Assembly: GCA_964019135.1 (NCBI GenBank)
Contig: OZ025249.1
Location: 36,345,759-36,409,758, forward strand
Source of the DNA: Arenicola marina
Taxonomy: Eukaryota > Annelida > Polychaeta > Arenicolidae
Length of the DNA: 64,000 bases
Direction of reading: 5' to 3'
In this document: positions 1 to 12,578 of the stretch, piece by piece
Layout: the number at the start of each line of letters is the position of its first letter
How positions within the stretch are numbered: position 1 is the first letter of the stretch
The notes under the pieces: generated by a model
Told to the model about the DNA's origin: nothing
The model's input: only the letters and a program-made list of their open reading frames with translations
Database searches by the model: none
Position numbers and translations under genes: made by a program

Positions 1-1000
1 GCCATGAATGGAGCCACGAAAGTCACATGCTACACACCTCATTCGTTGCTTGATTAGAGGTGAATTTCCTCGTACCTACCCAACAACCTGTCCCCCTCCC
101 AGCAGTCTGCATACCCATCCTCCGTTTGTGACCTCCAGCGCCAATTATCCTGAGAATATGGGGTCCGCGGTTAATAATCAGAGGGCTGGGACTGATCACC
201 TGCCGGCCGCGGGTCTCGGTCGGTCGGGCTCCACCTCTGGCGAGGAAGTAAAGCTGCCCATTGTGAGGCCAGATCACAGTGTTTAATGGCACGACTTTCA
301 GACCACACCTCATCAACAGGTTCGCGTGTGTGCTTCTCACCACCCCCCACTCGCCATCTCGCTCTCTCTATCCCTCCCTTCCTCTCTGTCTTCCTCTCAG
401 TGGAAAGATGTGTGCCCGTCACTGCTTAACCATACGTCTAACAAACTGTAATTTACGTCAAACATTTGTGTTGAAATAAAATAAACAAGGTACATAATGA
501 AACTGATAAACAATGTAACATTAGTTTTGCAGAGCTTGTGAAAGGCAATATGTAAAATATATTTCCTTGACACCCGACAAACCAAGAGATGTAATATAAT
601 CGGAACAGCCACATGCCATCGATTCAAAATCTACCCAAGGGATACCCTGCTCTGTCTGGTATGGGGCGTGATTCGCACCATACATCAGCTACCCTAGTTT
701 ATATGGTTTCCATAAACCTAGGTCATATGTCCCATATATGTCCCGCTCACTTCCAGGTATAATTGGCACCTTCAGTCTCGTCAGCATGCAGGGTAGGGTC
801 TGGTGCAAAACTCCGAAGTTGACAGCTGGGTTTTACCTCTTCCAAATGGCTGTTCAACTTTCCCCGTCGCGAGGCCGTATTGCCCGCGTTTGCAAACATG
901 GTAAATATCACTCACCAAAAACGTCTATTGATTGCGGCAGGATTACTGGCTGATTAATGGCTGATGGTTCGTACGTGGGACAGGGAGAGGCAGCGATATC
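1..1000. other. Intergenic sequence, no gene seen
   Basis: Only short open frames occur here, overlapping on both strands, with no recognisable domain. Nothing in the stretch supports a gene, RNA or mobile element. Confidence 0.6.
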
Positions 1001-1002
1001 GT

Positions 1003-1246
1003 GAGAAACGGAGAGGGGAGAGAGAGAGGGGTTGGTGGTAACAGAAAGGTGATTACAAGAGGTAGAGAGAGAGGGGTGGGGGGTGGAGCAGGACAGAGGT
1101 AGAGATAAATGAGATGGATAGGGAGAGGGAGGGGAAGTAGTAGACGGAGAGAAAGGGAGAAGGAGAGAAAGAGCCAATGAGAACTTGGGCCAGGGAGGGG
1201 CGGGGGGGGAGGGGGGGGGGGCAGGATAGAGAGAGAGAAATAGGTC
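1003..1246 (+). repeat. Polypurine tract (GA/G-rich)
   Basis: About 240 bases of the plus strand are almost entirely A and G, ending in G-runs near 1,200-1,220. The motif is an irregular GAGAGAGG/GGGAGA mix rather than a fixed unit. The proline- and serine-rich open frames on the minus strand are a by-product of this composition. Confidence 0.8.
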
Positions 1247-2738
1247 TGAGCTGAAGCGCGAGGCGGGTAGGTTACATATGGATGCGCTAATTGCGCAAGC
1301 CATTGACTTTCTGCAAGACCTACCATTGATATTGCATGCATACTCCACACATGCTATAGTATTCCGCCCGTAGGTTGCGGTGCTCAAAGTGAATTCAAAT
1401 GTATAATTAAACATTGGGAATCGCAATCCGTCCGAAGAATTGTTATGGTATAGTTTCTGTTTATGATAGCCGACAATTATTAGCTACTACGGCACAATAT
1501 AATTATTTGTTCCGTATTTGCACAGCATACCCACCCAGGCGTACGTGTTACGCCCGCTACATCTTGAACAGTATTATTTATTGCTTCACGTTGGGGACAA
1601 ATAGGGCACTACCACAGCAAGGAGCCTCACTCAACTCGCGTAGCATTGTTGCCGACCAACAACGAACAACAATTAAGGTAGCCTAGAGGTTTTAAGGCTC
1701 CTGAAAACGAACAATTGCCTAGACTTTTTAGAGGGGAATGACATGGAACTTCATTTCCGGGCTGGGACGACCATCTGCCAGGCCTAGAGCGGGGGAACAC
1801 AAGCATGTTGCGCAGTGGATAAAAAACACGTTGTCTCCATTGAAAGGAGTGCTGAGTTCTCCCAGCGGGATACCATCAATCAGCGGCCATAATGGCACAG
1901 CTCGCCCCTCTCCCCAGCCCGCCAGCGCGCACACCCTCTGCTGATATAACACCTACACTTGTCTCTGCTGACCTTTAGCGCCACGGTGAGCCACGTAGGC
2001 CTCTCGTTAGGCTCTCTAGCGACAGCCATTCGTGGTCGCTGTAAATTTTAAGCCCGGAATCAGTCTAACCATCAAAGTCCCATGCGTCCATATCAAAATT
2101 ACATTTTAATTAATTTCCTAATGCGAGTTGTTGATTTTTTTTTAGGTGAGGGATGATCTCTACCACGCCTTCTCGCCGCTCCGGCCCGCTCTCCACGGAG
2201 ACGCTCTGGTTAATGCAGTAAATAATGGAAATTCCTTTAAAGCAGGACCTCAATTTACTGATGCGGTCGTACGGATGTAAGGGCCACAAATCGACTTAAC
2301 CAACCATTTTCCATAACGTTCTGGCTGCTATTTAATTATTAACTGTAATAACAGGAAGGGCTCGTAGTTATATCGGTTGCCGTGACGTTTATTGTAGAAT
2401 TAAATAAATGTGTTACTACTACTACTTGTTTATATGTCATATTTCTATCTTCTCTTATTTCATTAGTGGGCATTACAAATTTATCTATGGCGGTTACCGG
2501 TAATAACAGTATGCATCGGTTCACTTTTTGATGGGTTCGTAAAATCACATCAAATTGATTTTGAAATTACCCCACCCTTACTTCTACCATCCTTGGCTGG
2601 CACCTCGTGCATGCCACATTCAACTGCCTATGAATGTCCTGACATTTTCCTTCTCATATTTCAGGGCAAGAGAACTGTAGGGACTTATTTTGCACTTATT
2701 TTGGTCCTCATTAGAAGTATATACCTCTTTTGAGGATT
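1247..2738. other. Intergenic sequence, no gene seen
   Basis: AT-rich sequence with short unrelated open frames. Open frames near 1,730-1,950 overlap on both strands and show no domain, so neither is supported as coding. Confidence 0.55.
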
Positions 2739-2904
2739 CCATGGTTTAAAGCGCGTCCTCGTGTTATTCTGATGTAAGCAAGACAGTGACCATGTGTGTG
2801 CTTCTCCCATGGTTTAACGTGCCATGGTGTAAAGTGCGTCCTCGTGTTATTGTGATATAAGCAAGGCAGTGGACATGGGTGTCACCATTCACGCACCCCA
2901 GCAC
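2739..2904. repeat. 83-bp tandem duplication
   Basis: Two adjacent imperfect copies begin at 2,739 and 2,822. Both read CCATGG, then T(T/G)TAAAG(C/T)GCG, then TCCTCGTGTTATT, and end in a GTGACATG-like block. About ten substitutions separate them. Confidence 0.8.
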
Positions 2905-4149
2905 CCATTGGCCCCCCAGTCTTCAGAGTGCACGTCACACCGGTTCCAGGCTACCGGCATTTCATTCAGGCAGTCCTTGGACGACGATACGCAGTGACCT
3001 TGCAAATGTCACCAGATTTATGAGGGACATACAGGTCAGCAGCCGACTTATTTATCGCTTGCGATTTAATCAGCCTGCATGCTTTGTTGGCGCCTCTGCA
3101 ACTCCAAACATGAAGGCTAGAAGGAAGAGAAATTGCATGGAGCCAATTTGTCACACTGCACCAGAATCAATCTATGAGAGTCACGAAAGGCAGTGCGAAC
3201 ACGGACAAGAAGAACGGCGCGATTGCCCTAGACACCCCACCAACTTACCCAAGCCCATTCCACCCCCCCCCCCCCCCTAACCTACACCTGTGCAGCCATG
3301 TCAGATGACAGTGAGACCCACCTTGTCGACCCCAAAAAGCGCATCAATATTGAATAGGCACACATCCTTCGCGTTTACCGATAGGCATGCCTCCCCCCCC
3401 CCTTTCCAACGTCTGTACGTTTAACTACAATGCATGTGCCTTTGAACACAAATTCCTTAGATAATTCTTTACCTTTCGTCGGCTTTGTAACGTGACTATG
3501 TTTTAACTTAGATATTCCCATTCAACCTGCGAGGTTTGCACTGATGGCTGAATTAGGAAGCCAATCTTGGACTGGCAGAGGGTGCAAGTGTCTGACGCCT
3601 TGTGCTGTTATCAAAGATTGAAACACATTGCCACGGACGCTTTGTAATGTTGTGTTCGTATCCCTCACTACCGGGTGTTGCTGTACTAACCCGTCTGTAT
3701 GTGTAAGTCAGTCTTTATCAAGAACACTCAATGCATGTCTGTAAAATGCGTGAAACTCTGTTTATTCTCAGAATTCGTCAAATCACTGACATTATATAGG
3801 CGTGGTGACGGGACAATGCAGTTCATCCCACAATGCGCCGTAAGCAATAGTTAAGTGATTAAAGGTTAACATTGGACCCTATTTATTATAATCGTTCAAA
3901 CCGGTGGCGTATGCCACTAGGTCTACCCTACAATAAGTACATGCTGCACACCATGTGACCCCCTATTTTTCCCCAGTAAAGCACCCACTGCTTCTGGCAA
4001 ACCAACATGATAGCCTAAGGTCAAGTAGTGTCCCAGTCCGATCAAACATCTGTAGTTCTCTCTCCACCACAAACTTCACCCTCGCATATCTCCTCGTCCT
4101 CTCTGATTTCCTCGGGTTCACTCCCCAAAATGTTCAGTCCGTTTCCTGA
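2905..4149. other. Intergenic sequence with poly(C) runs
   Basis: No gene recognised. Poly(C) runs lie at about 3,262-3,277 and 3,392-3,402. A 133-codon open frame over 2,879-3,280 ends in the poly(C) run and has no recognisable domain. Confidence 0.55.
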
Positions 4150-4365
4150 CCCTGCTGCCATGGGGACAATAGGAGTAAGGCCCCCTGCTTGCCGAGGCGG
4201 GTTCCCGGGCCGAGAGCCTCTTTGTGGTACACCTTAAACCTCCGACCTCAAGACCCTTTGCCCCATAGAGCATGATGAGCCTCGGTAATCCCGGTCGCGG
4301 CCTGGGCCGTGTGAGGACAGCGACCACCAAATGACGACTGGTTTCCACTTACCGGGGACATGAGC
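4150..4365 (-). repeat. Possible old fragment of the R6 repeat family
   Basis: The stretch near 4,300-4,360 (CCTGGGC, GTGTG, GGACAGCG, CCA, AATGA, GACTGGTTTCCACTT) follows the same order of words as the minus-strand R6 copy at about 37,045-37,110. Similarity fades upstream, so only the core is supported. It would be a diverged remnant of the family that dominates the right half of the window. Confidence 0.4.
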
Positions 4366-5738
4366 GCGGCGTCGCCGGGTAAATTATGGCGAGGTGAAAT
4401 CCTTAGGATCACTGGCATTCGTCATCGCCTTCCTTCCACATCACAGCCGCGCACTTATACCGTTTGGCATGACAAGAGCAAACGATTCATATTGGAATAC
4501 GTCGGACATTTCAGGTATTGTGTATGTCTCCGTTTGTCTCCTACGTTGCCACGCAAATGATATTGGTGCAATATTTGTATATTGTAACGAAGACTATTTC
4601 GTTCGAGCGAATACTATTTGGTTTCAAACAAATTATTATTTCTTAAACAGATTTATTATTTATTATTCAATTGTGGTTTGTTACGTATACATTATTAATC
4701 ATTTACATGTTATGCAAACAGGATAAATAATGGAGTTATACGAGGCTTTGGCTTACGGGTTAGGTGTACACTGGTGTAATCCTGTATTTTGTGACGTGTT
4801 TTACATAACTCATGTCAGGCGGGTTATTTATTTTACTAGTTTAGTAAGAGCTGAGTCTAAGACACCCTGCTGCTTACATTGCTAGCGTTTACTCTACAGC
4901 TGTACGCTATCTTTTCTAACCTTATTTACTACCTCCAGAAGAAACAAAAGTTACCAAATTATCGATAATGTTCGGAACTACCTTTTCCTTCCACCGGAAG
5001 TGTTCATTAATGGAAGGTAAATTTTATCGTGGGACACGGCTACAGGGAAGGGTGCGACTCGGATGATGACATGAACTTAAGAATGTTATAATATATAACA
5101 TATTTCTGGACATAAAGCTAGAGGGTTTTAATTTGGGTCGCCTGTCGCCGCTTAGCCTAGCCCACACAGAGATGCGGCCATGCAGACCGTCAATGAGTTA
5201 CCCATATCCTCCCTCAACCGGGAGCTGGGACCATCTCGCCAAGACAGTTCGAGCATTCTTCTTAGACTTTTTCGCGTTGCTTTGTTTGGCATGTAAATCA
5301 TTGCTTTAAGTTATCTAAATAATTTTCAGTTCAGTTGTTTATTCATCATTTTGGATCGATGCGCTTCTGCTAGTTTCATTTGCAAAACCTGTTGTTACAA
5401 TAATACAAGCAAAGGGCATCATAATGTGAATTCTGTATTGCTTATGATATAAACACCGCGAAGTAAAGCATAGTGTTGGCCTTAACCCTGACGGTGATTA
5501 TGTTACTACAGACTGAATGATCAGCGTTTAATACTTGATGAGCCAGTATGTAACGAAAGTGAGATGAAGACGCCGTCCGTACGTTGATTTATTTACATGA
5601 AGTCCATCTATGTGCTATTAGTGTGTATGGGGGTGGTTTATCGTGACCCTGGGAGGTATGAAGGCCTCTGAGCAGTCCCCGTGGATGCCTTCAGTAGCAA
5701 CCCTGGCGTGTCGCCGGGGCAACTAACTCACATATCTT
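4366..5738. other. Intergenic sequence, no gene seen
   Basis: AT-rich. A 110-codon open frame near 4,394-4,726 is hydrophobic by composition, has no recognisable domain and lies in low-complexity AT sequence, so it is not called a gene. Confidence 0.55.
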
Positions 5739-6238
5739 GAACACACACACAAAAACACCCTGAATACACACATACACTGTACACACACACTGAACACATA
5801 CTGAACACACCCAAGCACATCCTGAGTGCACACACTGCACACACATACATAACGTACACTGAACACATAGACACACATAGCACAGTTACGTTGAACACAC
5901 ACACAGCACACTTGCGTTGAACACATACATGCACATACCACACTTACATTGAACACACACAGCACGCTTACGTTGAACACATACATGCACATACCACACT
6001 TATATTGAACACACTCAGCACGCTTACGTTGAACACACACACATACAACACTTACGTTGAACACATATATATATATATAGCACACTAACATTGAACACAC
6101 ACATAGCACACTAACATTGAACAAACACATAGCGCACTTACATTGACGACTAAGCACATAGCACACTTAGATTGAACACAAACACATAGCGCACCCACAC
6201 TGACGACTAAGCACATAGCACACTTACATTGATCACAC
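5739..6238 (+). repeat. CA-rich minisatellite (CACTTACGTTGAACACA units)
   Basis: About 500 bases are built from degenerate units of the form GCACACTTACRTTGAACACA with CA/TA-rich spacers. A paired unit of roughly 56 bases recurs between about 5,935 and 6,000. An (AT)n stretch sits near 6,062-6,080. The Cys/Val-rich open frames on the minus strand come from the repeat. Confidence 0.9.
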
Positions 6239-7250
6239 AGGGGCCGGCGGGACAGCTAAGTTGGCTAGAGCGCTCGCATTGACGTTCAGGTGAAAGATCT
6301 GAACTGAAGGGAACGAATGGGCGGGCAGAGCAGGTAATTGTGCGACGGTAATCTGGTGGTGGCCTGGGGATAGAGAGGGTGGCAGGGGACGGGGAGGTGG
6401 AGCGCGGAGAACGTGAGGGCATGATACCGAGGCAGCGGCCTCTTCGTTTCCCGGGGACAGTCACATGGTAGAATAAGATGAGAGTGGGTGAGAAACCTTT
6501 CAAACCTTTCCCCCGACATCAAGTTTTAAGTCGGTGAAGACGAATGGGTCACATGTCCCTACCAGATGGGGACTGTCTGTCGAGGCGCGCTGGGGACGAC
6601 AGAGACAGACAGGCGACCGCTCAATGGATTAATCTCTCTTGAAGTAGTGCCCGACAGTGACACAACGACATCCGTCCGTACCAGAATGGGTCGCTTGGCG
6701 GACCGTGATCACAGTGAATTACGACTTGAACTACGGGGCAATGAACTAACCGCTCGGTCTCACACGGCACAATCCAAACCAGTTTTGCGAAACAGTTTTT
6801 GTCAATCTTTGGCAAAGCTAGCTCTCAGCCGAGTAATTCGTCTGTAGGCTTCTTTATTTTAAAACCAAACCAAACTGCGGCATGGCATATAAACTCGTCA
6901 ACTGCCATACGCGCTGCTTCAAACACGTGCAAAACACACTAAGAGGTCTATTTTCAGGCTTTTCAAAGCAGAGGCAAGTGCAACACAACATCTACAGACA
7001 CAAGAAAGTGATGCTTTGAAGTTACCCGAAATTAATTATTTCCACTTCATAACGGAAATATTTTGCATGATCAATGGGTTCCTTCGTCTTCGTTTTCTAA
7101 GAGTATTTTTTTTTGAGTAACACTAAAAGCTAGCTAACTAATCGTGACCGATTTCTTCCCGTCAGAATGCAAGCATGTGGACACTGGGTACCACGTGGAA
7201 GACATGTTATGGCCGGGTACATCTTCCATCTTCCATAAAATAGATTATTA
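6239..7250. other. Intergenic sequence, no gene seen
   Basis: Several open frames of 60-98 codons overlap on both strands without any recognisable domain. Nothing supports a gene or a mobile element. Confidence 0.55.
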
Positions 7251-7340
7251 TTACAGTAGTAAATGCAGACATGAGTAATACGTGAGCTATGCTGAAGCAA
7301 CGTTTCGCTGTTACATGGAGAAATTCGACACACCGTCATG
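7251..7340 (+). repeat. Short dispersed repeat, copy 1
   Basis: Contains AGTAGTAAATG, then ACATGAGTAATACGTGAG, CTATGCTGA and TTTCGCTGTTACATGGA. The same word order occurs at about 24,880-24,960. The two copies share roughly 80% of bases over about 85 positions. No coding or terminal features are visible. Confidence 0.6.
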
Positions 7341-7542
7341 AATACTACCAGCCTGTTCTGTTGAGAAAAATTATTTAGGATCCTTATTTGGGATCGTGAC
7401 ATTAAAAATCATCTTCATTTACTAATTATTTTACATAATGCGTATTCCTTCAACGTGCCCACTAGTATTTCTACTGGGTACTCGGAAGCCAATGTGGTGA
7501 CCAATCTTTCATCCCAGCTATGATAACAGGCTTCACTGCTCT
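7341..7542. other. Spacer, no gene seen
   Basis: Short AT-rich sequence between the dispersed repeat and the 10-bp minisatellite. No recognisable feature. Confidence 0.5.
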
Positions 7543-7822
7543 GGCGACACGGAGCGGCACGGAGCGGCACGGAGCGGCACGGAGCGGCACGGAGCGGCAC
7601 GGAATGGCAAGAAGCGGCAAGGAGCGGCTAGGAGCGTCACGGAGTGGTACCGAATGGCACGGAGCGTGGCACGGATTGGCACGGTGCAACAGGGAGTGGC
7701 ACGGATTGGCACGGTGCAACAGGATATGGCACGGGGAGACAGAGCGGCACGAAGCGGCACGGATCGGCAAGGAACGGCAAGGAGCGGCAATGAGCGGCTA
7801 GGAGCGGCATGGAGCAGCACGG
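7543..7822 (+). repeat. 10-bp minisatellite (CGGCACGGAG)
   Basis: Five near-perfect CGGCACGGAG units are followed by degenerate units (GGCAAGGAGC, GGCTAGGAGC, GGCACGGATT) to about 7,820. A longer internal duplication, ATTGGCACGGTGCAACAGG, appears twice near 7,675 and 7,707. Open frames on both strands here are products of the repeat. Confidence 0.92.
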
Positions 7823-8884
7823 TGATGACTCCTAGATGTCGATTTCATCTTTGCAGGAACCATCCTAAAGGAAACGGGATTAATAAAGAAGCAACTCGTT
7901 CAATAAAATGCCTTTCCTCTTGGTATGACATGCACCAGAGCCTGCAGGTGACTTAAAACGTGTACCGGGTTATCTTGGAGAACAGTAATAAGAGGCGTAA
8001 TCCCAGTGAACGAAGCCAAGGGGCGTCGATAATGGAGCATCATCTGCGTCACCACGATCATCACTTGGCTCACGGCAGTTCACACACATATATGTGACTT
8101 GCTCTCATATCTTCGCCTGGCTATTATAGCATAGGTTATTCACCTCGCCAGCCTATTGCTCATCGATCATGGGCTACCACCACCACCATTGACGTCACTA
8201 TATCTCCAACTTAGATTGTCGGTACCAGTGTCGGTGAACCTCCCGACACTTGTTTCGCAAGGGTTGGGTGCGCGCGCACTCAATCGGCAAGCCGATTGTA
8301 TCCGGCTTGAAACCATACAGGACATTAGGAACAGATGGCGGCTGTTTGAATGGTGATAGAATAGGCTGGTTCCAGTGGCCTGTCGTAAACCGGATGTATA
8401 CCGTGCGTGCATTTCATTGAAATACGGCATATCCCTATCGGTACGCCGGCCAAAAACATGACGCATTAAAGGGGGCGATGTCCATACATCCCAAAGACTC
8501 CATAGCGGTGATTTCCCAAGATTTCAAGTAGTTCAAGGAAAAGCTCATTCACACAAATAGGACATTCATGTGTGGGTGGCGAGGTAATGCCGCTCTCAGC
8601 GATAAAAGGTCGATGCCATTATTATGACCTTGGCAGACGTCAACACGAATGAAGGTGGCCGTTAAATTAGTCCACCTGGTCGATAAGTAGGCCACGCTGA
8701 TCGTTCCATCATCTTACCTTAAATGGAAGGCCTCAGTGGGGACTGTGACTGTTATTGTTGCTGTCCCACCCAACGACTGTAGTACGCGGATAGGGGGAAA
8801 TATCGAGGTTTTATGCCATATTTGTGCACATAAGTGTTCATTTAGTTAAGTTATGATTCTGCCAACCAGACGATGAGCTAAACC
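7823..8884. other. Intergenic sequence, no gene seen
   Basis: No open frame with a recognisable domain and no clear repeat. Confidence 0.55.
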
Positions 8885-9180
8885 AGCTCAAAATACCTCC
8901 GGGGTTCGAACCCGCAACCTGCCTGTGGTCTACAGGCGAGCGGCTATCCACGACCACGGGACGCGATTCCGCAACCTGTCTGCCGTCTGCCGTCGAACGC
9001 GCTATCACTTGACCACGGTGGCTTTTTCCCTGGGCGCTAACCCGCAACCTGCCTGCTGTCTACAATGGAGCACGCTATCACTCGACCACGGCAGCTCCCG
9101 CCTGGGCGTGAACTCGCAACCTGCCTGCGGTCTGCAGCAGTGGAGCGCGCTATCACTCGACCACAGCGGCTCCCTTTGCT
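8885..9180 (-). repeat. Four tandem tRNA-like units (SINE-head type)
   Basis: Read on the minus strand, about four units of some 75-85 bases follow one another. Each has a TGGTCGAGTGATAGCG-like block resembling an RNA polymerase III A box, then CAGACCGCAGGCAGGTTGC, then a B-box-like block. The best B box is GGTTCGAACCC at about 8,902-8,912. The other units have GAGTTCACGCC, GGGTTAGCGCC and GGAATCGCGTC. This looks like tandem tRNA-derived sequence rather than functional tRNA genes, because a full cloverleaf is not evident and B boxes are decayed in three of four units. Confidence 0.6.
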
Positions 9181-10477
9181 GCGCGTCAAATACGACCGTT
9201 TATGACTGCTTTCCCTTCTATTTATTCATTTTTTCGTTCGTTTTACGAACTGTAATATGCGTGAAATGCAGTACATTGGCGACATTTTAGAATGAATTAG
9301 ACAATTAATCCATTATGTGGGCCAACTGTTTGGGGGGTTCGAGTCAAGTCATTTTCATTCCCCTCGATCGCTACCCGTGCAGAACATGGCATCACGATGC
9401 TTAACTGCGAGTTACAAATTACCGTCGCTAAATTAATTAATTATTTGCGGAAGCGTTCGAAGGATCTAATTAATGAGCATCACACAGTCGAAATGACATT
9501 CAGCTATGATTGATTAGGTTCCGTAAATGAAGCATAGATATATTGCTAGAGCCCTTATTGCGAAGTTAAGCAGAGCTATACATTATTGCGAAGTTGTCCA
9601 TGACCTTGAAATGGGCACCGTCTACAGTCCCAAATGAGTAGATCACATGACTCAAGCCATGAATGAATGTCACCTGGCAACCTCTGAGTATTGCTTGATG
9701 AGATGTGAGGCATGCGGCTCATCCCAACTGCTCAGCACCCGGCAGTCGCCCCCCTCCCCAACCCTTTGGCCACCCCCATCCCCAGCAGGCCCTATTCGTC
9801 CTTGCCCCCGTCCTTCCGTTCATCCCAGGGTGGCGTCGCCACGGTCTGCTATTAGCCGGAGAGGAAGAGGGAAGGCCACCGGGAGTCCCACCGGGAGTCC
9901 CACTCAGTGGGTGGCTGGTCTGACCCGGAAGTAATACAGCGACATTATGAGGCGGGAGGCAGGCAGAGCGACCGCGAGGTGGAGTCGGATGACCTTGACT
10001 ACTCCGCATCAACAAGCCGCGAGATCTTCGCTTCATACGCTTGGGGTTTGTGGGTGTGTGTTGTTGGCGGCTTCATCAGTTTCTCCACACACAGCGTCAC
10101 TTGTCCCCCATCCACCAGAGGTATGCCCCCTCCCCCCCCCCCCACCCCCCAGGGAAGGCGCTGCTGCGCCCATAACATAAGGCCAGGGCGCACTGCCAGC
10201 CAGCCTGAGACTATTACAGCGTTGTTGCCTGTTATATGTCCGTACCTAGAAGTGGTAAAGGCAACCGTAGTTAAGTTAAGACCAAGGCTCGTAAATAATC
10301 GCTAACAAAAAAAGACGATTTAAGACTAGAATAAGCACAGACTTAGATTTGATGTTTCGTTATTGGAGTTTGTAGAGCTTAGCATTTTCATGCACTAGTT
10401 AATCGCTATCATTTTAGACAAATCTAAACGATTTGAATATTACTAGCTACAGTCAGTGTGATGTACATGATGTAGAG
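9181..10477. other. Intergenic sequence, no supported gene
   Basis: No recognised gene. A frame open from 9,856 to about 10,300 has a plausible splice acceptor before it and a GAG|GTATG donor near 10,120, but no domain is recognised. Poly(C) lies near 10,130-10,150. Confidence 0.5.
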
Positions 10478-10615
10478 ATGCATGTTACTTGTTGCCGTCA
10501 ATGGTGTACACACCGTGTTACTTGCTGCAGTCAAGGTTGGTGTGCATCCCCACGCTACTTGTTATGGTATATGTTGGTGTACATGCCTTGTTACTTGTTA
10601 CAGTCAATGCGTTTA
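10478..10615 (+). repeat. Degenerate ~35-40-bp minisatellite
   Basis: Four imperfect units each contain a GTTACTTGTTRCAGTCAA-like block followed by GGTGTRCAT. They start near 10,480, 10,517, 10,554 and 10,587. Confidence 0.65.
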
Positions 10616-12484
10616 TATAGACATATTGCTTCATCCAACATTTGTATTTAGTCTCTTAATCATGAAGTACACCGTCGCCATTTATACCCAGGGTACAGAT
10701 TGGGTATATGCTGACTCGGCACTTGTCATAGCCACAGTCGATGCCGACATGTCTACCTTAACAACCCAATTTCCTTGTCTGTTCCTTCCTCCGATGTCCC
10801 GCTAATTAACCCCAGTGGCCGACGCTGTGGCGTGGTTGCCATGCCACCGCGTCAGTTTTAACCTCCGTTGTCCTTTATAGCGTCGCCTCGGGGCATCGCC
10901 AGCCAGAAATGAACAATTAGGCATGAGTCCAGCTCCAACAGATAGTGTGCACACCTGGGTTTTATGGCTCCGGCGTATCTCTACAAATCCTTTTGCGACA
11001 CACCAGGGGTTGTTAACAAAACTTGTCAAATGTCGCAAAACCCTTCTGATTGGCTGACGTTACGGTTAAAGTTTTCTGGCTTTATTGCAACGATGTCTGG
11101 TTTTTTCTATGTCTTCCAGCGGCGAGGATTGCGTGGTTACCAGCCATCGACGTGTCTCATGTGGGCTCCCAGATATCGTGACAGATGCTGCGGGCGACGG
11201 TACCAATGTCATTTTCAGTTTGACATTTAGGCGCGTTCTTCTGTTGAGAAATCGCATTCATACTGAATTCTGGAGAGCTATAGCGTCTTGTTGCTTTCTA
11301 ATGTAAAGCGGAATTATAGCTAAGCATATTAATATTGGCGGCACCCTATTGCATGGATACATTGTGGCATCTGATCTTATCGCTGTAACGGGTTTTACTG
11401 TTGATTTTTTTTGGTGAATTCACGTATTGTGGTTTAGTAAATAAAGGTTGAAACAGTCCCTTAGCGCTCCAAGGAAGCGGCTAGAAACCATCCCCATATG
11501 CATGATAAATGATTAGAACCGAGTAATTAACGACCGTCGTTAAAGAATGACTGCACTCCGCAGTAACAGTGCTCAGCACATCACAAAGGGTATCATTGAT
11601 GGGCAGCCATCGTCACGCCTGGTAACACATACTGACAGCAGTCATCAAAACTGATGATAGCTACTGACAGCAATCGTCAAAACTACTGAAAGCTAGTATC
11701 AACGATCTTCAGAGCTTGTAGACCTGGACCAACAACATTCGTCGCAACAGCCATTAGGAATCAATTAACCCACTCTTACTCTGACTCCCGCATAGATGGA
11801 CATTGAGCGCCTGATTTGCTCAGATAATAAATCGCCACTGGCCAGCCGTCCCAGCGTGAATTATTCATTGCTTGATTACCACCTGGGGTTGAATTTCTGG
11901 CATCATGCGATATCGTACATCGAGATTTCGATATCTTATATATAATCGATGCCTTCTCTTTACCGGCTAATCTTTAATATAGAATTTAATACTATATCCG
12001 AATTTAAGGATGAATAAAGTAATGCATATTTATTATAGTTCATCACAATTGTATTATTTAAACAAGTTATTATTAATTCATTTTGCCTTTCAACTAAGCC
12101 CGAAGACGTCTGACCGGCCCCATTATTATGTGAGGTAAACAATGAAATGGGTCCTAGATTATCACAGTCGAGGTAAATCATAGGCTTAAGTCATTCGTGG
12201 CCTATATTGAAACAAACGCTGTGCAGAGAACATGGACCCCCGACTAAGGTACATTGGTGTGCACCCTGAGTAGGAAGATTTAGTGCATGCCGCACCATGG
12301 AAGTTGAGGCCAAATAGACGCATTGCCAAACGACTGGTTCATTTATATAGGACGCTTGAACCTCTGTGAGTCTTATCGCGACAATGGGAAGAGTCGAGAT
12401 AGAAAGAAGCCAGGTCTGCGGGAGTAAGCACCTACTCTTTGCGAAGAAAAAGGTTTGAGCTTTAAGCGGCACAACCATTTGTAC
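10616..12484. other. Intergenic sequence with a small tandem repeat
   Basis: No gene recognised. A short imperfect tandem repeat (ACTGACAGCARTCRTCAAAACT, about 36 bases) occurs twice near 11,628-11,700. The rest is AT-rich single-copy-looking sequence. Confidence 0.5.
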
Positions 12485-12578
12485 AGGTGGTATTCAAACC
12501 ACGCACCGGCCGCTTGTGCTGCCCTAGCAGAGCACATTCGGCATTAGCCGAACGCTCTATCAACTATACCACCGGGTG
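12485..12578 (-). repeat. tRNA-like sequence (class-II-like, probable SINE head)
   Basis: On the minus strand the block GGTATAGTTGATAGAGCG resembles a D-arm/A box. A short TTCGG/CCGAA stem and a hairpin TGTGCT...AGCACA in the position of a long variable arm follow. A GTGGTTTGAATACCAC arm resembles a T-arm/B box. The order fits a tRNA-derived sequence. The odd anticodon arm and lack of a matching acceptor stem argue for a SINE or pseudogene. Confidence 0.5.

Noticed and set aside
5691..6166. Cys/Val-rich open frames on the minus strand
   Set aside because: They are translations of a CA-rich minisatellite.
7471..7820. Arg/Pro/Cys-rich frames on both strands
   Set aside because: They are products of the 10-bp CGGCACGGAG repeat.
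9533..9600. Possible 5S rRNA-like GAAGTTAAGCAG word
   Set aside because: Only about a dozen bases match the remembered 5S internal region. The surrounding bases do not, and a short duplicated GCGAAGTT explains it.
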